NCBI GenBank assembly: GCA_036419695.1
Contig: CP143946.1
Location: 4,148,001 to 4,212,000 of the forward strand
Origin: [Clostridium] symbiosum
GTDB taxonomy: Bacteria; Bacillota; Clostridia; Lachnospirales; Lachnospiraceae
Direction of reading: 5' to 3'
Length of the DNA: 64,000 nucleotides
Shown: piece by piece, positions 35,570-44,586 of the stretch
How positions within the stretch are numbered: the stretch's first letter is position 1
Layout: every line of letters begins with the position of its first letter
Position numbers and translations under genes: made by a program
The notes under the pieces: generated by a model
Database searches by the model: none
Told to the model about the DNA's origin: nothing
The model's input: only the letters and a program-made list of their open reading frames with translations

Positions 35570-36895
35570 TTACCTTGCGATTCGTTGATCCTTCCCCAGC
35601 TCCGCATTCTTCTTTTTCCAGTACGCCTGGAACTCCTCCGTCCCCATAGGCGCCGGTGCGGTCTTTTCGGCGCGTTCAAGCCATTTTCCGATAAATGATT
35701 CCGCCTCGTCCGCTATCTCGTCACACAGAGCCTGTCTGGACGCCTGGTCCGCTTTTACGCCGTTCACACGGGCAAGCCACTTCTTTTCCATCCCATACAG
35801 CTCCTCCCGGTACTCCTCCGCCGGAATCCTTCCGTCCAGAATTGCCCTGTTTATGCCTTCCCTCCGGATCCATTCGTCCACGCCTTTCTCCATGTCCTCA
35901 TAGGGGAACACCTGCTTTTTACTGAATGCGTCGAACCAGAACGGCTGGAATGGGGCGATACAGGTCACTCCCATTCCCGTCCCCCACATGACGGTATCGC
36001 GCCCGCAGCATTCCGCAATCATGGCGCAACATGTCTGGCATGTCACATCCTCCGGCTGGACCGGATTTTTCGCATGCATGCAGACACAGCCGTCCCCGTC
36101 GGTCCAGGCATCCTCGGAATAATGCGCCCGCAGCGTCTCCATCATGTGCTCCACCTGAAAATGGTTTCCATGTTTATTTGCCATCTGGAAGCTGCAGCAC
36201 CTGCGGAGCATCCCGCTTCGGTTAATCGGGCTTGACCAGTCCACATACGCCTTTGCAAAATCAAACGGTTCATCAATCGGATATCCCTTCTCCACGGCAT
36301 TTTCAATCACCCCGCTATGAATCAGATCCGGCGTACAGATGGACAAATAGTTGGAAATGCTGTATGCTCCGGAAACGCGTTTTGCCGCCCAGTAATGTTT
36401 TCCAGCCGTCTCCACATGCCATGTTTCCTTCTCATCCATAATCAAATAGGCATTGTCATAATGGAACACCGTGTCAAAGCTGGCGTTACCGCCTTGGCCG
36501 TACCGCTCCATGAGCTCACCTAATATGCGGACCGCAGATTCCGCCGTATGCGCCCTCTCCAGCGTCAAACGGACGATGTCCATTCCCAGAAGAGCTTTTT
36601 CTTTGACGTTCATCTCTTTGGAAAATACGGACTCGTTTCCCATGCAGACGCCATGCTCATTTACGCCGATCTCGGCTCCCCAGATCCACGACGGCTTTGC
36701 CAGAATCATCGCATTTGTATGGCTTACCTGCTCCACCTCAATATATGTGCATTTCACCGTTTCTCCGGCTACGTGGCCGGCGGCCGGTACAAAGATGAAT
36801 GGCTGCGGCTCATTCACCGCCCGGTCACTCGCCTTTCCAAAGATGGGTTTTCCTCCTCTGCACAAGCTGCCGCTCACACTAATCGTATCACACAT
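35570..36895 (-). CDS. C69/secernin family dipeptidase
   Basis: A 441-aa N-terminal nucleophile hydrolase. The protein begins MCDT, so removal of Met exposes catalytic Cys2. The secernin pattern follows: FGKASDR, KCTYIEVEQVSHTNAMIL and GAEIGVNEHGVCMGNE. The family cleaves dipeptides or other small amides. It lies between livF and livK, so its substrate is probably imported by this ABC system, for instance an N-acyl or peptide-linked compound. GGGAGGTGTTATAG precedes the start. Confidence 0.88.
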   Translation of the reverse strand: MCDTISVSGSLCRGGKPIFGKASDRAVNEPQPFIFVPAAGHVAGETVKCTYIEVEQVSHTNAMILAKPSWIWGAEIGVNEHGVCMGNESVFSKEMNVKEKALLGMDIVRLTLERAHTAESAVRILGELMERYGQGGNASFDTVFHYDNAYLIMDEKETWHVETAGKHYWAAKRVSGAYSISNYLSICTPDLIHSGVIENAVEKGYPIDEPFDFAKAYVDWSSPINRSGMLRRCCSFQMANKHGNHFQVEHMMETLRAHYSEDAWTDGDGCVCMHAKNPVQPEDVTCQTCCAMIAECCGRDTVMWGTGMGVTCIAPFQPFWFDAFSKKQVFPYEDMEKGVDEWIRREGINRAILDGRIPAEEYREELYGMEKKWLARVNGVKADQASRQALCDEIADEAESFIGKWLERAEKTAPAPMGTEEFQAYWKKKNAELGKDQRIAR

Positions 36896-36949
36896 CTATA
36901 ACACCTCCCTTATATTGGTACAGTCCAGCCAGACTGCAGCAAATGATGT

Positions 36950-37026
36950 ACAGAAACGGTAAAAAACACCGTTTCGCGCCGCGCAACCCGGGATTTCCAC
37001 GAAATACGCATGAAAACGCCTCGCTG
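36950..37026. repeat. Short dispersed repeats before livF's end
   Basis: The livF-C69 gap holds AGAAACGG-TAAAAAACA-CCGTTTCG (36951-36976) and, at 37005-37023, the complement of a GCGAGGCGTTTTCATGCGT word. Both words also occur in other intergenic gaps of the window. Confidence 0.5.
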
Positions 37027-37059
37027 AATCCATCATGGCTGAACTGCTGCCTTTTGTTA

Positions 37060-37764
37060 TCAGATTCCCAGATAGGTACTCCGGATCTGTTCATCTTCCA
37101 GCAGTTCTTTCCCCGTTCCCTCAAGGGCATTCTGCCCTGTTTCAATCGCATAGGCGTAGTCGGCTATATCCAGCGTCGCAAGGACATTCTGCTCCACCAG
37201 AAGCACCGTTACTCCCGCCTTGTTGATCCGGACAATACTGTCCAGCACGGTATCCACGATGACGGGCGCCAGGCCCAGGGACGGTTCGTCCAGCATCAGC
37301 AGCCTGGGTTTTGACATCAGCGCCCGGCAGATTGCACACATCTGCTGCTCGCCGCCCGACATGGTCCCCGCCAGCTGGTTTTTGCGCTCCGCCATCTTCG
37401 GGAAAATGTCAAAACACATTTCCAGGTTCTCTTTCCTCTCCGCCCGGTTCTGCGGCAGGTAGGAGCCCATCATCAGGTTTTCATACACGCTCATGTAGGG
37501 AAAGAGTTTCCGCCCTTCCGGCACCTGGATAATTCCCATTTTGACCCGTTCGTGGGCCGGGGCATCCTTAATGCTTTTTCCGTCAAACAGGATATCCCCT
37601 CCCCGCAGTGTGGTCAGGCCCGAGATGGAATTGATGGTCGTCGTCTTCCCGGCTCCGTTCCCGCCTACAAGGGCGACAATTTTCCCTTCCTCCACCTTCA
37701 GGGATATCCCGTGCAGCGCCTCAAAATTTCCATAATTAACATAAATACCGTCAATTTTTAGCAT
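37060..37764 (-). CDS. livF: Liv-type ABC transporter ATP-binding protein LivF
   Basis: Cytoplasmic ATPase of 234 aa with Walker A GGNGAGKTT, the LivF-specific LFPYMSVYENLMMGSY region, signature MSGGEQQM and Walker B LLMLDEPSLGLAP. Overlaps livG by 14 bp. Confidence 0.95.
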   Translation of the reverse strand: MLKIDGIYVNYGNFEALHGISLKVEEGKIVALVGGNGAGKTTTINSISGLTTLRGGDILFDGKSIKDAPAHERVKMGIIQVPEGRKLFPYMSVYENLMMGSYLPQNRAERKENLEMCFDIFPKMAERKNQLAGTMSGGEQQMCAICRALMSKPRLLMLDEPSLGLAPVIVDTVLDSIVRINKAGVTVLLVEQNVLATLDIADYAYAIETGQNALEGTGKELLEDEQIRSTYLGI

Positions 37765-38497
37765 ATCGCTTTTCTCCTAAATAGGACTTGATTACCTCCG
37801 GATGAGTCGTCACTTCCTCAGGGGTGCCTTCCGCAATCAGACAGCCCTGGTTCAGCACATAGACTCTGTCGGACAGTGTCATTACCGCCTTCATTACATG
37901 CTCGATGATGACAATCGTAAGCCCGGATTCCCTGTTGATTTTCCGCACCAGATTGATCACCCTCTGGCTGTCCGCCGGGTTTAAACCGGCCATTACCTCA
38001 TCTAACAGGAGAATCTTCGGTTCCGTCGCCAGCGCCCTGGCAACCTCCATCCGTTTCAGCTCCGGCAGGTTTAAGTTTTCTCCCCTCACATTTTTGCGGT
38101 CGCCCATCTCCACCAGTTCCAGAATCTCCTCCGCCTTTTGCCTTGCCTCCTCCACCCGGGAGTGCTTCTGCAGGGCGCCAACCATCGTATTTTCCAGCAT
38201 GGTCAGGTTACTGAACGGTTTTACAATCTGGTAGGTTCTCGCAATGCCGATTCTGGCAAGTTTATGGGACGGCATATTCTGGACTTCACGTCCCTCGAAT
38301 AAAATCTTCCCGCCCGTCACATGGTAGGCTCCCGCAATCAGGTTAAACAGCGTCGTCTTCCCCGCCCCGTTTGCTCCGATAAGCCCTACCGTCTCTCCCT
38401 GGTTTACATGAAGGGAGACCTGGTTCACCGCAGTGAGCCCGCCGAATTTCTTCGTTACCTCTTCCACTTTAAGAAGAGCATTCGTTTCCGTTGTCAT
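37751..38497 (-). CDS. livG: Liv-type ABC transporter ATP-binding protein LivG
   Basis: Second ATPase, 248 aa: Walker A GANGAGKTT, the LivG-type RIGIARTYQIVKPFSNLTMLEN segment, a weakly conserved signature LNLPELKRME in place of LSxGQ, and Walker B KILLLDEVMAGLNP. The start overlaps the livM stop as ATGA. Confidence 0.95.
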   Translation of the reverse strand: MTTETNALLKVEEVTKKFGGLTAVNQVSLHVNQGETVGLIGANGAGKTTLFNLIAGAYHVTGGKILFEGREVQNMPSHKLARIGIARTYQIVKPFSNLTMLENTMVGALQKHSRVEEARQKAEEILELVEMGDRKNVRGENLNLPELKRMEVARALATEPKILLLDEVMAGLNPADSQRVINLVRKINRESGLTIVIIEHVMKAVMTLSDRVYVLNQGCLIAEGTPEEVTTHPEVIKSYLGEKRYAKN

Positions 38498-39477
38498 TTC
38501 CTGCTCCCCCCATCGGTTTTATTCTGGTAAAACTTCATAATCGAAGGCCAGGCTCCGCGCGGCATGAAATAGATTGCCGCCATCAGCACAAGGCCGTAAA
38601 TCACTTCCGCCAGTCCGGCCACCGACGCCCCCACGATCCCGCGCAGGATATTTCCCAGAGGCGCCATGATAAATGCTGCAAAAACGGGGCCCAGCAGCGT
38701 TTCCCGCCCGCCGATTATTGCAAAAAGCAATATTTTAATTGACATATCGTACCCCAGCATGCTGGACGGATCGATGACGCTTAAGTAGAAAGCATACATG
38801 GAACCTCCGACCGCCGTCATAAAAGCCGAAATACAGTTAGCCGCCAGCTTCATCCCCAAAACATTAATGCCAAGGGAGCTGGACGCCTCCGGATTGGTAC
38901 AGATGGCCTGAAGGTAATACCCCATTTTGCTGCTTTTAATCCATGCCGAGACCGCGATGCCAGCCACCAGCAGGCCCAGAAACAGCCAGTAATACCCGCT
39001 CTTTCCGTCAAACTGCATATTGGCAAGCCCGCCCTTCCACTTGATGTTAAAGCTGAGCGCCCCTTTCGTCCTGTATCCCAGAATGTACTCATTGGATATA
39101 AAGGTAATTCTGATAATATGCAGCATGGCGACCGTCGCAAGGGCAAAATAGGAGCCCTCCAGTTTAAATGTAATCCTGCCTACGACAAAGGCCAGCAGCG
39201 CCGCAATCACTCCGGCCGCCAGCATGCCGAGCCAGGGAGATATCCCCTCGTAGGTATAAAGCACGGCCGCCACATAGGCGCCGATTCCCAGATAAACGCC
39301 GTTTCCCAGCGCAAGCTGTCCCGCATACCCTCCGATAATGTTCCAGGAGAGCGCCAGATATCCGAATATCATCATATTGATTATGTACTGGAGCACCAGG
39401 GACCGGTCCACAAATACGGGAACCAGCGCGCAAAGCCCCAATACCGCGGCTGTAAGCTCCGCATTTTTCTTGTTCAT
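38494..39477 (-). CDS. livM: Liv-type ABC transporter permease LivM
   Basis: Membrane permease, 327 aa, about nine or ten hydrophobic segments, with the BPD_transp_2 family pattern GYAGQLALGNGVYLGIGAY and the C-terminal GGRETLLGPVFAAF loop that contacts the ATPase. Start preceded by AGGTGAACAATT. Confidence 0.95.
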   Translation of the reverse strand: MNKKNAELTAAVLGLCALVPVFVDRSLVLQYIINMMIFGYLALSWNIIGGYAGQLALGNGVYLGIGAYVAAVLYTYEGISPWLGMLAAGVIAALLAFVVGRITFKLEGSYFALATVAMLHIIRITFISNEYILGYRTKGALSFNIKWKGGLANMQFDGKSGYYWLFLGLLVAGIAVSAWIKSSKMGYYLQAICTNPEASSSLGINVLGMKLAANCISAFMTAVGGSMYAFYLSVIDPSSMLGYDMSIKILLFAIIGGRETLLGPVFAAFIMAPLGNILRGIVGASVAGLAEVIYGLVLMAAIYFMPRGAWPSIMKFYQNKTDGGSRK

Positions 39478-39510
39478 AATTGTTCACCTGCCTTCTGCCG
39501 GTACCGATGT

Positions 39511-40401
39511 TTATACACTCTGTTTTTTCCCGAATAATCCGTTTGGCCGGAACAGCAGCACGATTACAAATACGGCAAATACCGCAATCTGCGCCGTTGT
39601 GTCCGAGAAATACAGGGTTCCTGTCTTTTCAATGATTCCGACCAGCAGGCCGCTTAAGAGCGCGCCGATCACGCTGCCTTGTCCTCCCAGCACAATAATA
39701 ACGAAGGATTTAAAGCTGTAAGTGGAACCCGACGTGGGCTGCACGGAGCTGTAGGGAAGCAGTAACGCTCCCGCGATTCCGACCATGCCGACGCTGATGG
39801 AAAACGCGATATTATAGAGCCGTTTGATATTCACCCCCATCAGCGTGACCACATTCCTGTTCTGCGACGCCGCCCGGATCGCCCGGCCTGTCTCCGACTT
39901 CTGAAGAAAGAAATACAAAGCCAGGGTACACACCATTGCTATGGCAAATGATATCAGTTTCGGCACCGAAACATACAGTTCCCCCAAATGCAGCGACTGG
40001 CCCGTGTAAACCGTGGTGGCGGTCTTCGGGTTTCCCTTAAAGATGACAAGGGCCAGATTGGAAAGAAATACGCCCAGCCCCGCGGTAAACAGAAGTACGC
40101 TGACCGGCTCCACTTCCTTCTCCCTTGCCAGCATATTGGAGATAATAAAGCGCTGCAGGATGTATCCCACCGCGGCCATCACAACCGCATTCAGGAACAT
40201 AATCAGATAGGGATCCATGCCGGACCATGAAAATATAAAATAAGAAAAATAAATGCTGAGCATCAACAGTTCCCCATGGGCCCAGTTTACAATTCTCATT
40301 ACGCCGAACGCCAGGCTCAGTCCAATCGCTACGACCGCATAGACGCCTCCAATCAGTAATCCGTCAATCAACGCCTGTACAAACATCATCGAACTATTCA
40401 T
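39511..40401 (-). CDS. livH: Liv-type ABC transporter permease LivH
   Basis: Membrane permease, 296 aa, about eight hydrophobic segments, with the family pattern FGVMRIVNWAHGELLMLSIY near the N-terminus and LGGQGSVIGALLSGLLVG in the EAA-like loop. First gene of the liv set, after the CdaR-type regulator. Confidence 0.95.
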   Translation of the reverse strand: MNSSMMFVQALIDGLLIGGVYAVVAIGLSLAFGVMRIVNWAHGELLMLSIYFSYFIFSWSGMDPYLIMFLNAVVMAAVGYILQRFIISNMLAREKEVEPVSVLLFTAGLGVFLSNLALVIFKGNPKTATTVYTGQSLHLGELYVSVPKLISFAIAMVCTLALYFFLQKSETGRAIRAASQNRNVVTLMGVNIKRLYNIAFSISVGMVGIAGALLLPYSSVQPTSGSTYSFKSFVIIVLGGQGSVIGALLSGLLVGIIEKTGTLYFSDTTAQIAVFAVFVIVLLFRPNGLFGKKQSV

Positions 40402-40574
40402 CTTTCCGTTTCCTGCCCCCTTTCTCAGAATTCTCCGTACTTTTTTTCATTCCTCCCGTCTCCTTCCCTTCTTTGCTACGTTTTCAATACATCTTTTCTC
40501 CTGTGCCGCATTCCTCCCCATCCATCGGCTCAGTTCTCTGAAATTTTGCCGATTCATTTAAATTTTATATATCA

Positions 40575-40603
40575 ATTATATATTTTTGCTTATATTTATT
40601 AAA
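40575..40603 (-). promoter_or_regulatory. Possible activator-dependent promoter before livH
   Basis: Minus-strand TATAAT (40575-40580) with a poor -35 (TTTAAT, 40598-40603) at 17 bp, in AT-rich sequence after the regulator's terminator. The weak -35 would suit activation by the CdaR-type protein. Tentative. Confidence 0.35.
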
Positions 40604-40637
40604 AATGCCGACAATCTGAATTTGCCGGCTTTTTTTG
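40601..40637. terminator. Terminator between the CdaR-type gene and livH
   Basis: GCCGACAA (40607-40614) pairs with TTGCCGGC (40622-40629, one G-T pair) between A5 and T7 runs, working in either direction. Confidence 0.75.
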
Positions 40638-40653
40638 TGTCAACAGCACAAAA

Positions 40654-41781
40654 TTATTTCTTTTTAATGAGATAAACATAAAACGCTTCCACAAAACAGC
40701 GGTCCGATGACGACACAATCGGGTTGACGTCCAGACGGTCTTTGAGTTTGTTGTAACGGTATACAAGCGTATTTTTGTGCATGAACAACTCTCTGGCCGC
40801 TTCGACCAGGTTCCAGTTTGTCTTTATCAACGCTCCTATGATTTCCAGATAGCTTTGGCGGAAATCACTGTCCAGGACATTGTCAAACACATGGAACATC
40901 CTCTGAAGTTCGTTCATCGGCATGACGGACTGAAGGTATATCCCGGAGAAGTCATAGAAAAATACGCAGTCCAGCGCGGCGTCCGCCGTCTCCTCCAGCC
41001 ATTTGCAATGCTGGTAGCCAAAATAATACTGGGTGAAGCTGTTCTGGAAAGATCCTACGAAATACCGGCATGTTTCCCCCTGCTGGCGCAACAGGCGGAG
41101 CGCATCACGCAGATACTCGGCCACCATTTCCTTATACTCCGAGAACATATACCTCCTGTTTCCCTGCACCGTCTTAAATATCAGCGCCCTTTCCCGGTCA
41201 AGCGTAAAACTGATGTCCTCCTTGCTGTGGCAGCTCCCCTTTTTAACCGTCTCCAGGAACGTCTCTGCAAGTCCGTCCGACAGTGTGCAGAGGATTGGCA
41301 CCCTTATCATTTCCTCGGAATAATTCAGCTGACGGGCCACACTTCGCAGCATTGCCGGTTCGGCATACTTCTCGTGAATTAAAAGACTCAGGAACCGCTC
41401 TTTCCGGTTCTGTCTGCGCAGCAGTTCGTTCTGCTGCTTTTCATATTTGAGCATTGCCTCGATCGACATCTTCGTAATCATTGCAACGGGCCTTACTTCC
41501 TCCGGGTCGCCCGTAATTCCCACCACTCCCGCCCGTTTCCCGTCAATATTGATTACCATATTGATTCCACGCCGGACTCCCGGATAGTCATATTCTCCGG
41601 ACGTCACCACCATGTCCTCTTTCCCCGTCACAATATGATAGGCAATCTCATGGAATGTCCCTATCCGTTTCGGATCCCGGCTGGCAATGATATATCCCTG
41701 CTCGTTCATAATATTTATGTTGTAGTCCGTATACTGTGTAATCTGCTCAATAAATTTCCTGGCCAGGTCCACCTCTATCAT
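40654..41781 (-). CDS. CdaR family sugar-diacid regulator
   Basis: A 375-aa activator-type regulator. The N-terminal diacid-recognition domain (about 1-135) contains INIMNEQGYIIASRDPKRIGTFHE and GVVGITGDPEEVRPVA. A middle region and the C-terminal PucR HTH (WNLVEAARELFMHKNTLVYRYNKLKDRL split region) follow. The ATG at 41781 is preferred for GGGAGG; a GTG six bases upstream also exists. In E. coli CdaR responds to glycerate/sugar diacids and activates gar/gud genes. A glycerate kinase in the downstream cluster supports a related role here. Confidence 0.92.
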   Translation of the reverse strand: MIEVDLARKFIEQITQYTDYNINIMNEQGYIIASRDPKRIGTFHEIAYHIVTGKEDMVVTSGEYDYPGVRRGINMVINIDGKRAGVVGITGDPEEVRPVAMITKMSIEAMLKYEKQQNELLRRQNRKERFLSLLIHEKYAEPAMLRSVARQLNYSEEMIRVPILCTLSDGLAETFLETVKKGSCHSKEDISFTLDRERALIFKTVQGNRRYMFSEYKEMVAEYLRDALRLLRQQGETCRYFVGSFQNSFTQYYFGYQHCKWLEETADAALDCVFFYDFSGIYLQSVMPMNELQRMFHVFDNVLDSDFRQSYLEIIGALIKTNWNLVEAARELFMHKNTLVYRYNKLKDRLDVNPIVSSSDRCFVEAFYVYLIKKK

Positions 41782-41941
41782 TTCCACCCTCCCTTTTACG
41801 TTCTGTCCTGCCGGGCCGCAAATATCTGCGTGTGATCATTTTTTAACGGTCTGTCAAAAAACAGAATCTGTCGCCCGAATTCTTTGTACGGTAAATACAC
41901 CCCTTTTATCAATTTGTCAACGTGCCTATAAAACAAAATAG

Positions 41942-42868
41942 AGATTTAATTGAGATGCGAGGACGCCTCTGTAAGACGGCGGACGGGGGAGTGGGTTGGA
42001 TGGATGAGTCTTCAGTCCCGGCGGGAAGTTGTGGTGAGGGGGAATCCAGGAGAAAAAATTCCTACGGGGACTCGCTCCCGCTTGTGGAATGCGCAGCGGA
42101 TGCTAGCTTCGTGAGAAACCTCAGCAAGCACCGGCGGATTCCAAGGTCTCCCTTCGGAAAGTTTTCTCCTTCCTTCCCCGGGCAGGTTGTCGACGGGACT
42201 GAAGACTCAGGGAAGCGTGTTGCCCCGTCCGCCGGCTTCAGGGGCTGATTGTCTCTTTCGTCAAGTGCGGAGGGAGGTATTGTTGCGTCCACTATGCAGT
42301 CGTGAACGATTTACTTTTTGGAGGTATTTCGGGCTGGATTCAGAGAAAAATCCAAAGCTAAAATTAATGATGAATTAAAAATTCAATAGTTATTTAAGGA
42401 TAGGTCAGATGCTAAAGCTCAGATTCATCAATTGAATACCACAATTGAATACCATACAGAAAATCACTTGACAATATAGGGTGGCATTCTCCTGAAATTC
42501 GAAGAAATGTAGTGACAGCGACAATACCTCCCCCCTTTGAAGGAATAAGAACAATTCAGCGGCCGCAGGCCGGGGTACGGGATGGCGACAACCTTCGCGT
42601 CTTCAGTCCCGGGTCATAACCTTCCCGTGGGGAATCCGGGAGAAAAAGATTCCGCAGGGAACCTGGGAGTTCATCGGCACTTACCGAGGTTTTTTCGAGG
42701 TTAGTGTCCGTTATGTACTCCAAAGAGCGCAAGCGTTTCCCGGAGGAACTTTTTCTGCCCGGATTCCCACCCGCGATAACCTACAAACCGGGACTGAAGA
42801 CTCATAATCCCCCTCACCATCCCGAACCCCGACCGTTCCGGCGGCGTTCTCATTTCTCAGTTAAATCC
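41942..42868 (-). mobile_element. Large TIR-bounded hairpin repeat, copy 3 (inverted orientation)
   Basis: A 927-bp copy in the opposite orientation to copies 1 and 2. Ends: AGATTTAATTGAG (left) and CTCAGTTAAATCC (right). Hairpin B spans about 42010-42206 and hairpin A about 42600-42800, each bounded by CTTCAGTCCCG and CGGGACTGAAG. The central stem (GGAGGTATTGTTGCG ... CGACAATACCTCC) carries an insert of about 210 bp, including a tandem duplication around AATTGAATACCAC (near 42430-42455). It fills almost the whole gap between the CdaR-type gene and msmX. Confidence 0.87.
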
Positions 42869-42876
42869 CCACGCAA

Positions 42877-42931
42877 AAAAGAGCCGGCCCGCGAAGCGGA
42901 GATACTCCCCGCTGCGCGTTCCGGCTCTTTT
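42877..42931 (-). terminator. Terminator of msmX
   Basis: AAAAGAGCCGG (42877-42887) pairs with CCGGCTCTTTT (42921-42931), with a further imperfect inner stem. On the minus strand the hairpin ends in TTTTTTGCG, 18 bp beyond the msmX stop. Confidence 0.88.
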
Positions 42932-42948
42932 AAGGCCTTATCCGATAT

Positions 42949-44061
42949 CTAGTTTAAAATCACCTGTTCTGTTTCTTTATCAAAGATATGTACTTTCGCC
43001 ATATCCAGTGCAAATTCAACCGTGTCGCCAGGACGTGCGGTTGTCCTTGGGTTTACTCTGGCCGTACAGCTGCTCTCATCCACATCGAAGTACAGGAATA
43101 CTTCGGCGCCCAGCATCTCGTATACACGGATCGGTGCCTTGATCGTGGAACCTGCCGCCGCTTTAACCGCTTCCTCCTCATCATGCAGATCTTCCGGACG
43201 GATACCCATGGTCACTTCCTTGCCGATATATCCCGCATCTTCCAGCGCTTTGCCCTTGTCGGCCGGGAGTACGATGGTATTGCCTGCAAACGACAGGGTC
43301 ACGTCGGAGCCGGACTTGCCGACGGTGGAATCTAAAAGGTTCATCTGTGGAGCTCCGATAAAGCCTGCAACGAACTTGTTGGCCGGTTTGTCGTAAAGGT
43401 TCTGTGGCGTATCCACCTGCTGAACGACACCGTCTTTCATAACGACAATTCTGGTTCCCAGCGTCATGGCCTCTGTCTGGTCATGGGTAACGTAAATGAT
43501 GGTCGTTCCCAGTCTCTGATGAAGTTTTGAGATCTCAATACGCATCTGTCCCCTCAGTTTGGCATCCAGGTTGGACAGCGGCTCGTCCATCAAAAAGACC
43601 TTTGGATTACGCACAATAGCGCGTCCCATAGCCACACGCTGTCTCTGTCCGCCGGAGAGCGCTTTCGGCTTACGGTCCAGCAGGTGGGAAAGATCCAGGA
43701 TCTTTGCCGCTTCCTGTACCAGACGGTCGATCTCATCCTTCGGCATCTTTCTCAGCTTTAAGCCAAAAGCCATGTTATCATATACGGTCATGTGGGGATA
43801 TAACGCATAGTTCTGGAAAACCATGGCGATATCTCTGTCCTTCGGCTCCACATCATTCATCAGTTTTCCATCAATATAAAGTTCACCCGAAGTAATGTCT
43901 TCCAGACCGGCAATCATACGAAGTGTCGTAGACTTACCGCAGCCGGAAGGTCCTACAAAGATGATAAATTCTTTATCTGCTATTTCCAGGTTAAAATCTT
44001 TAACGGCTACAAAGCCATTGGGATATTTTTTTGTTACGTTCTTAAGTGATAAACTGGCCAT
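42949..44061 (-). CDS. msmX: Multi-sugar ABC transporter ATPase (MsmX/UgpC type)
   Basis: A 370-aa ATPase that typically energises several carbohydrate ABC importers. It has Walker A GPSGCGKST, signature LSGGQRQR, Walker B VFLMDEPLSNLD and H-loop VTHDQTEAMTLG, then a C-terminal TOBE/regulatory domain (about 240-370). No sugar permease or binding protein is adjacent, which fits a shared MsmX-type ATPase. AGGAGGAACAGGAAG precedes the start. Confidence 0.95.
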   Translation of the reverse strand: MASLSLKNVTKKYPNGFVAVKDFNLEIADKEFIIFVGPSGCGKSTTLRMIAGLEDITSGELYIDGKLMNDVEPKDRDIAMVFQNYALYPHMTVYDNMAFGLKLRKMPKDEIDRLVQEAAKILDLSHLLDRKPKALSGGQRQRVAMGRAIVRNPKVFLMDEPLSNLDAKLRGQMRIEISKLHQRLGTTIIYVTHDQTEAMTLGTRIVVMKDGVVQQVDTPQNLYDKPANKFVAGFIGAPQMNLLDSTVGKSGSDVTLSFAGNTIVLPADKGKALEDAGYIGKEVTMGIRPEDLHDEEEAVKAAAGSTIKAPIRVYEMLGAEVFLYFDVDESSCTARVNPRTTARPGDTVEFALDMAKVHIFDKETEQVILN

Positions 44062-44520
44062 TCTTCCTGTTCCTCCTGTTTCAACTGCATCATCACGATA
44101 TCTTTTCTCATTCGGTATGCATCTATCCTACCATGTCTTCGTTTTCCAGACCATGTTTTAAATGTCACAAAATCATTTCCCCGTTTTGAGCATTTTGTAT
44201 ATACAGCAAAAAAAGTGTTCAAAATGTCAAATTAAATTCGCTTCATTCCGATGATTCCGTTTAAATTTGGTAGAATTGTTTAAATTAAAAACAAATTTGT
44301 GAAAACTCAACAAACTTTTACTCCCGCTTCTGTGCAATCCTCTTGCCTTCTTTTTTTCTTTGTCTATTTTAGACAAATTTAAGCGGCGCGGGAAGCGGAA
44401 AAGACGTGAAGGATTGCCGCTTGACATCGTTATTTTCATAAAATCGGATCAGATAAAGCACCAATTCCAATATCTGGAGACAAGTAAATAGAAGCCGCTC
44501 ACTGCTGAAATAAACAACAA
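44062..44520. other. Leader region of msmX and AT-rich spacer
   Basis: No supported gene; a 70-codon open frame at 44227-44439 has no ribosome site. A minus-strand TTGACA (44225-44230) with TGTATA at 19 bp (44200-44205) could be the msmX promoter, at non-optimal spacing. Confidence 0.35.
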
Positions 44521-44569
44521 ATGCCTAAAAATCCGGACTATTTGGCAAACAGTCCGGATTTTTAGGCAT
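44521..44569. terminator. Perfect 19-bp hairpin after the GntR gene
   Basis: ATGCCTAAAAATCCGGACT (44521-44539) pairs without mismatch with 44551-44569; the loop is 11 nt. It lies 18 bp beyond the GntR stop and acts as its likely terminator. Confidence 0.85.
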
Positions 44570-44586
44570 CTATGTATAATAATTTC

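Noticed and set aside
44227..44439. 70-codon basic open frame upstream of msmX
   Set aside because: No ribosome site, low-complexity basic composition, and it overlaps the probable msmX promoter.
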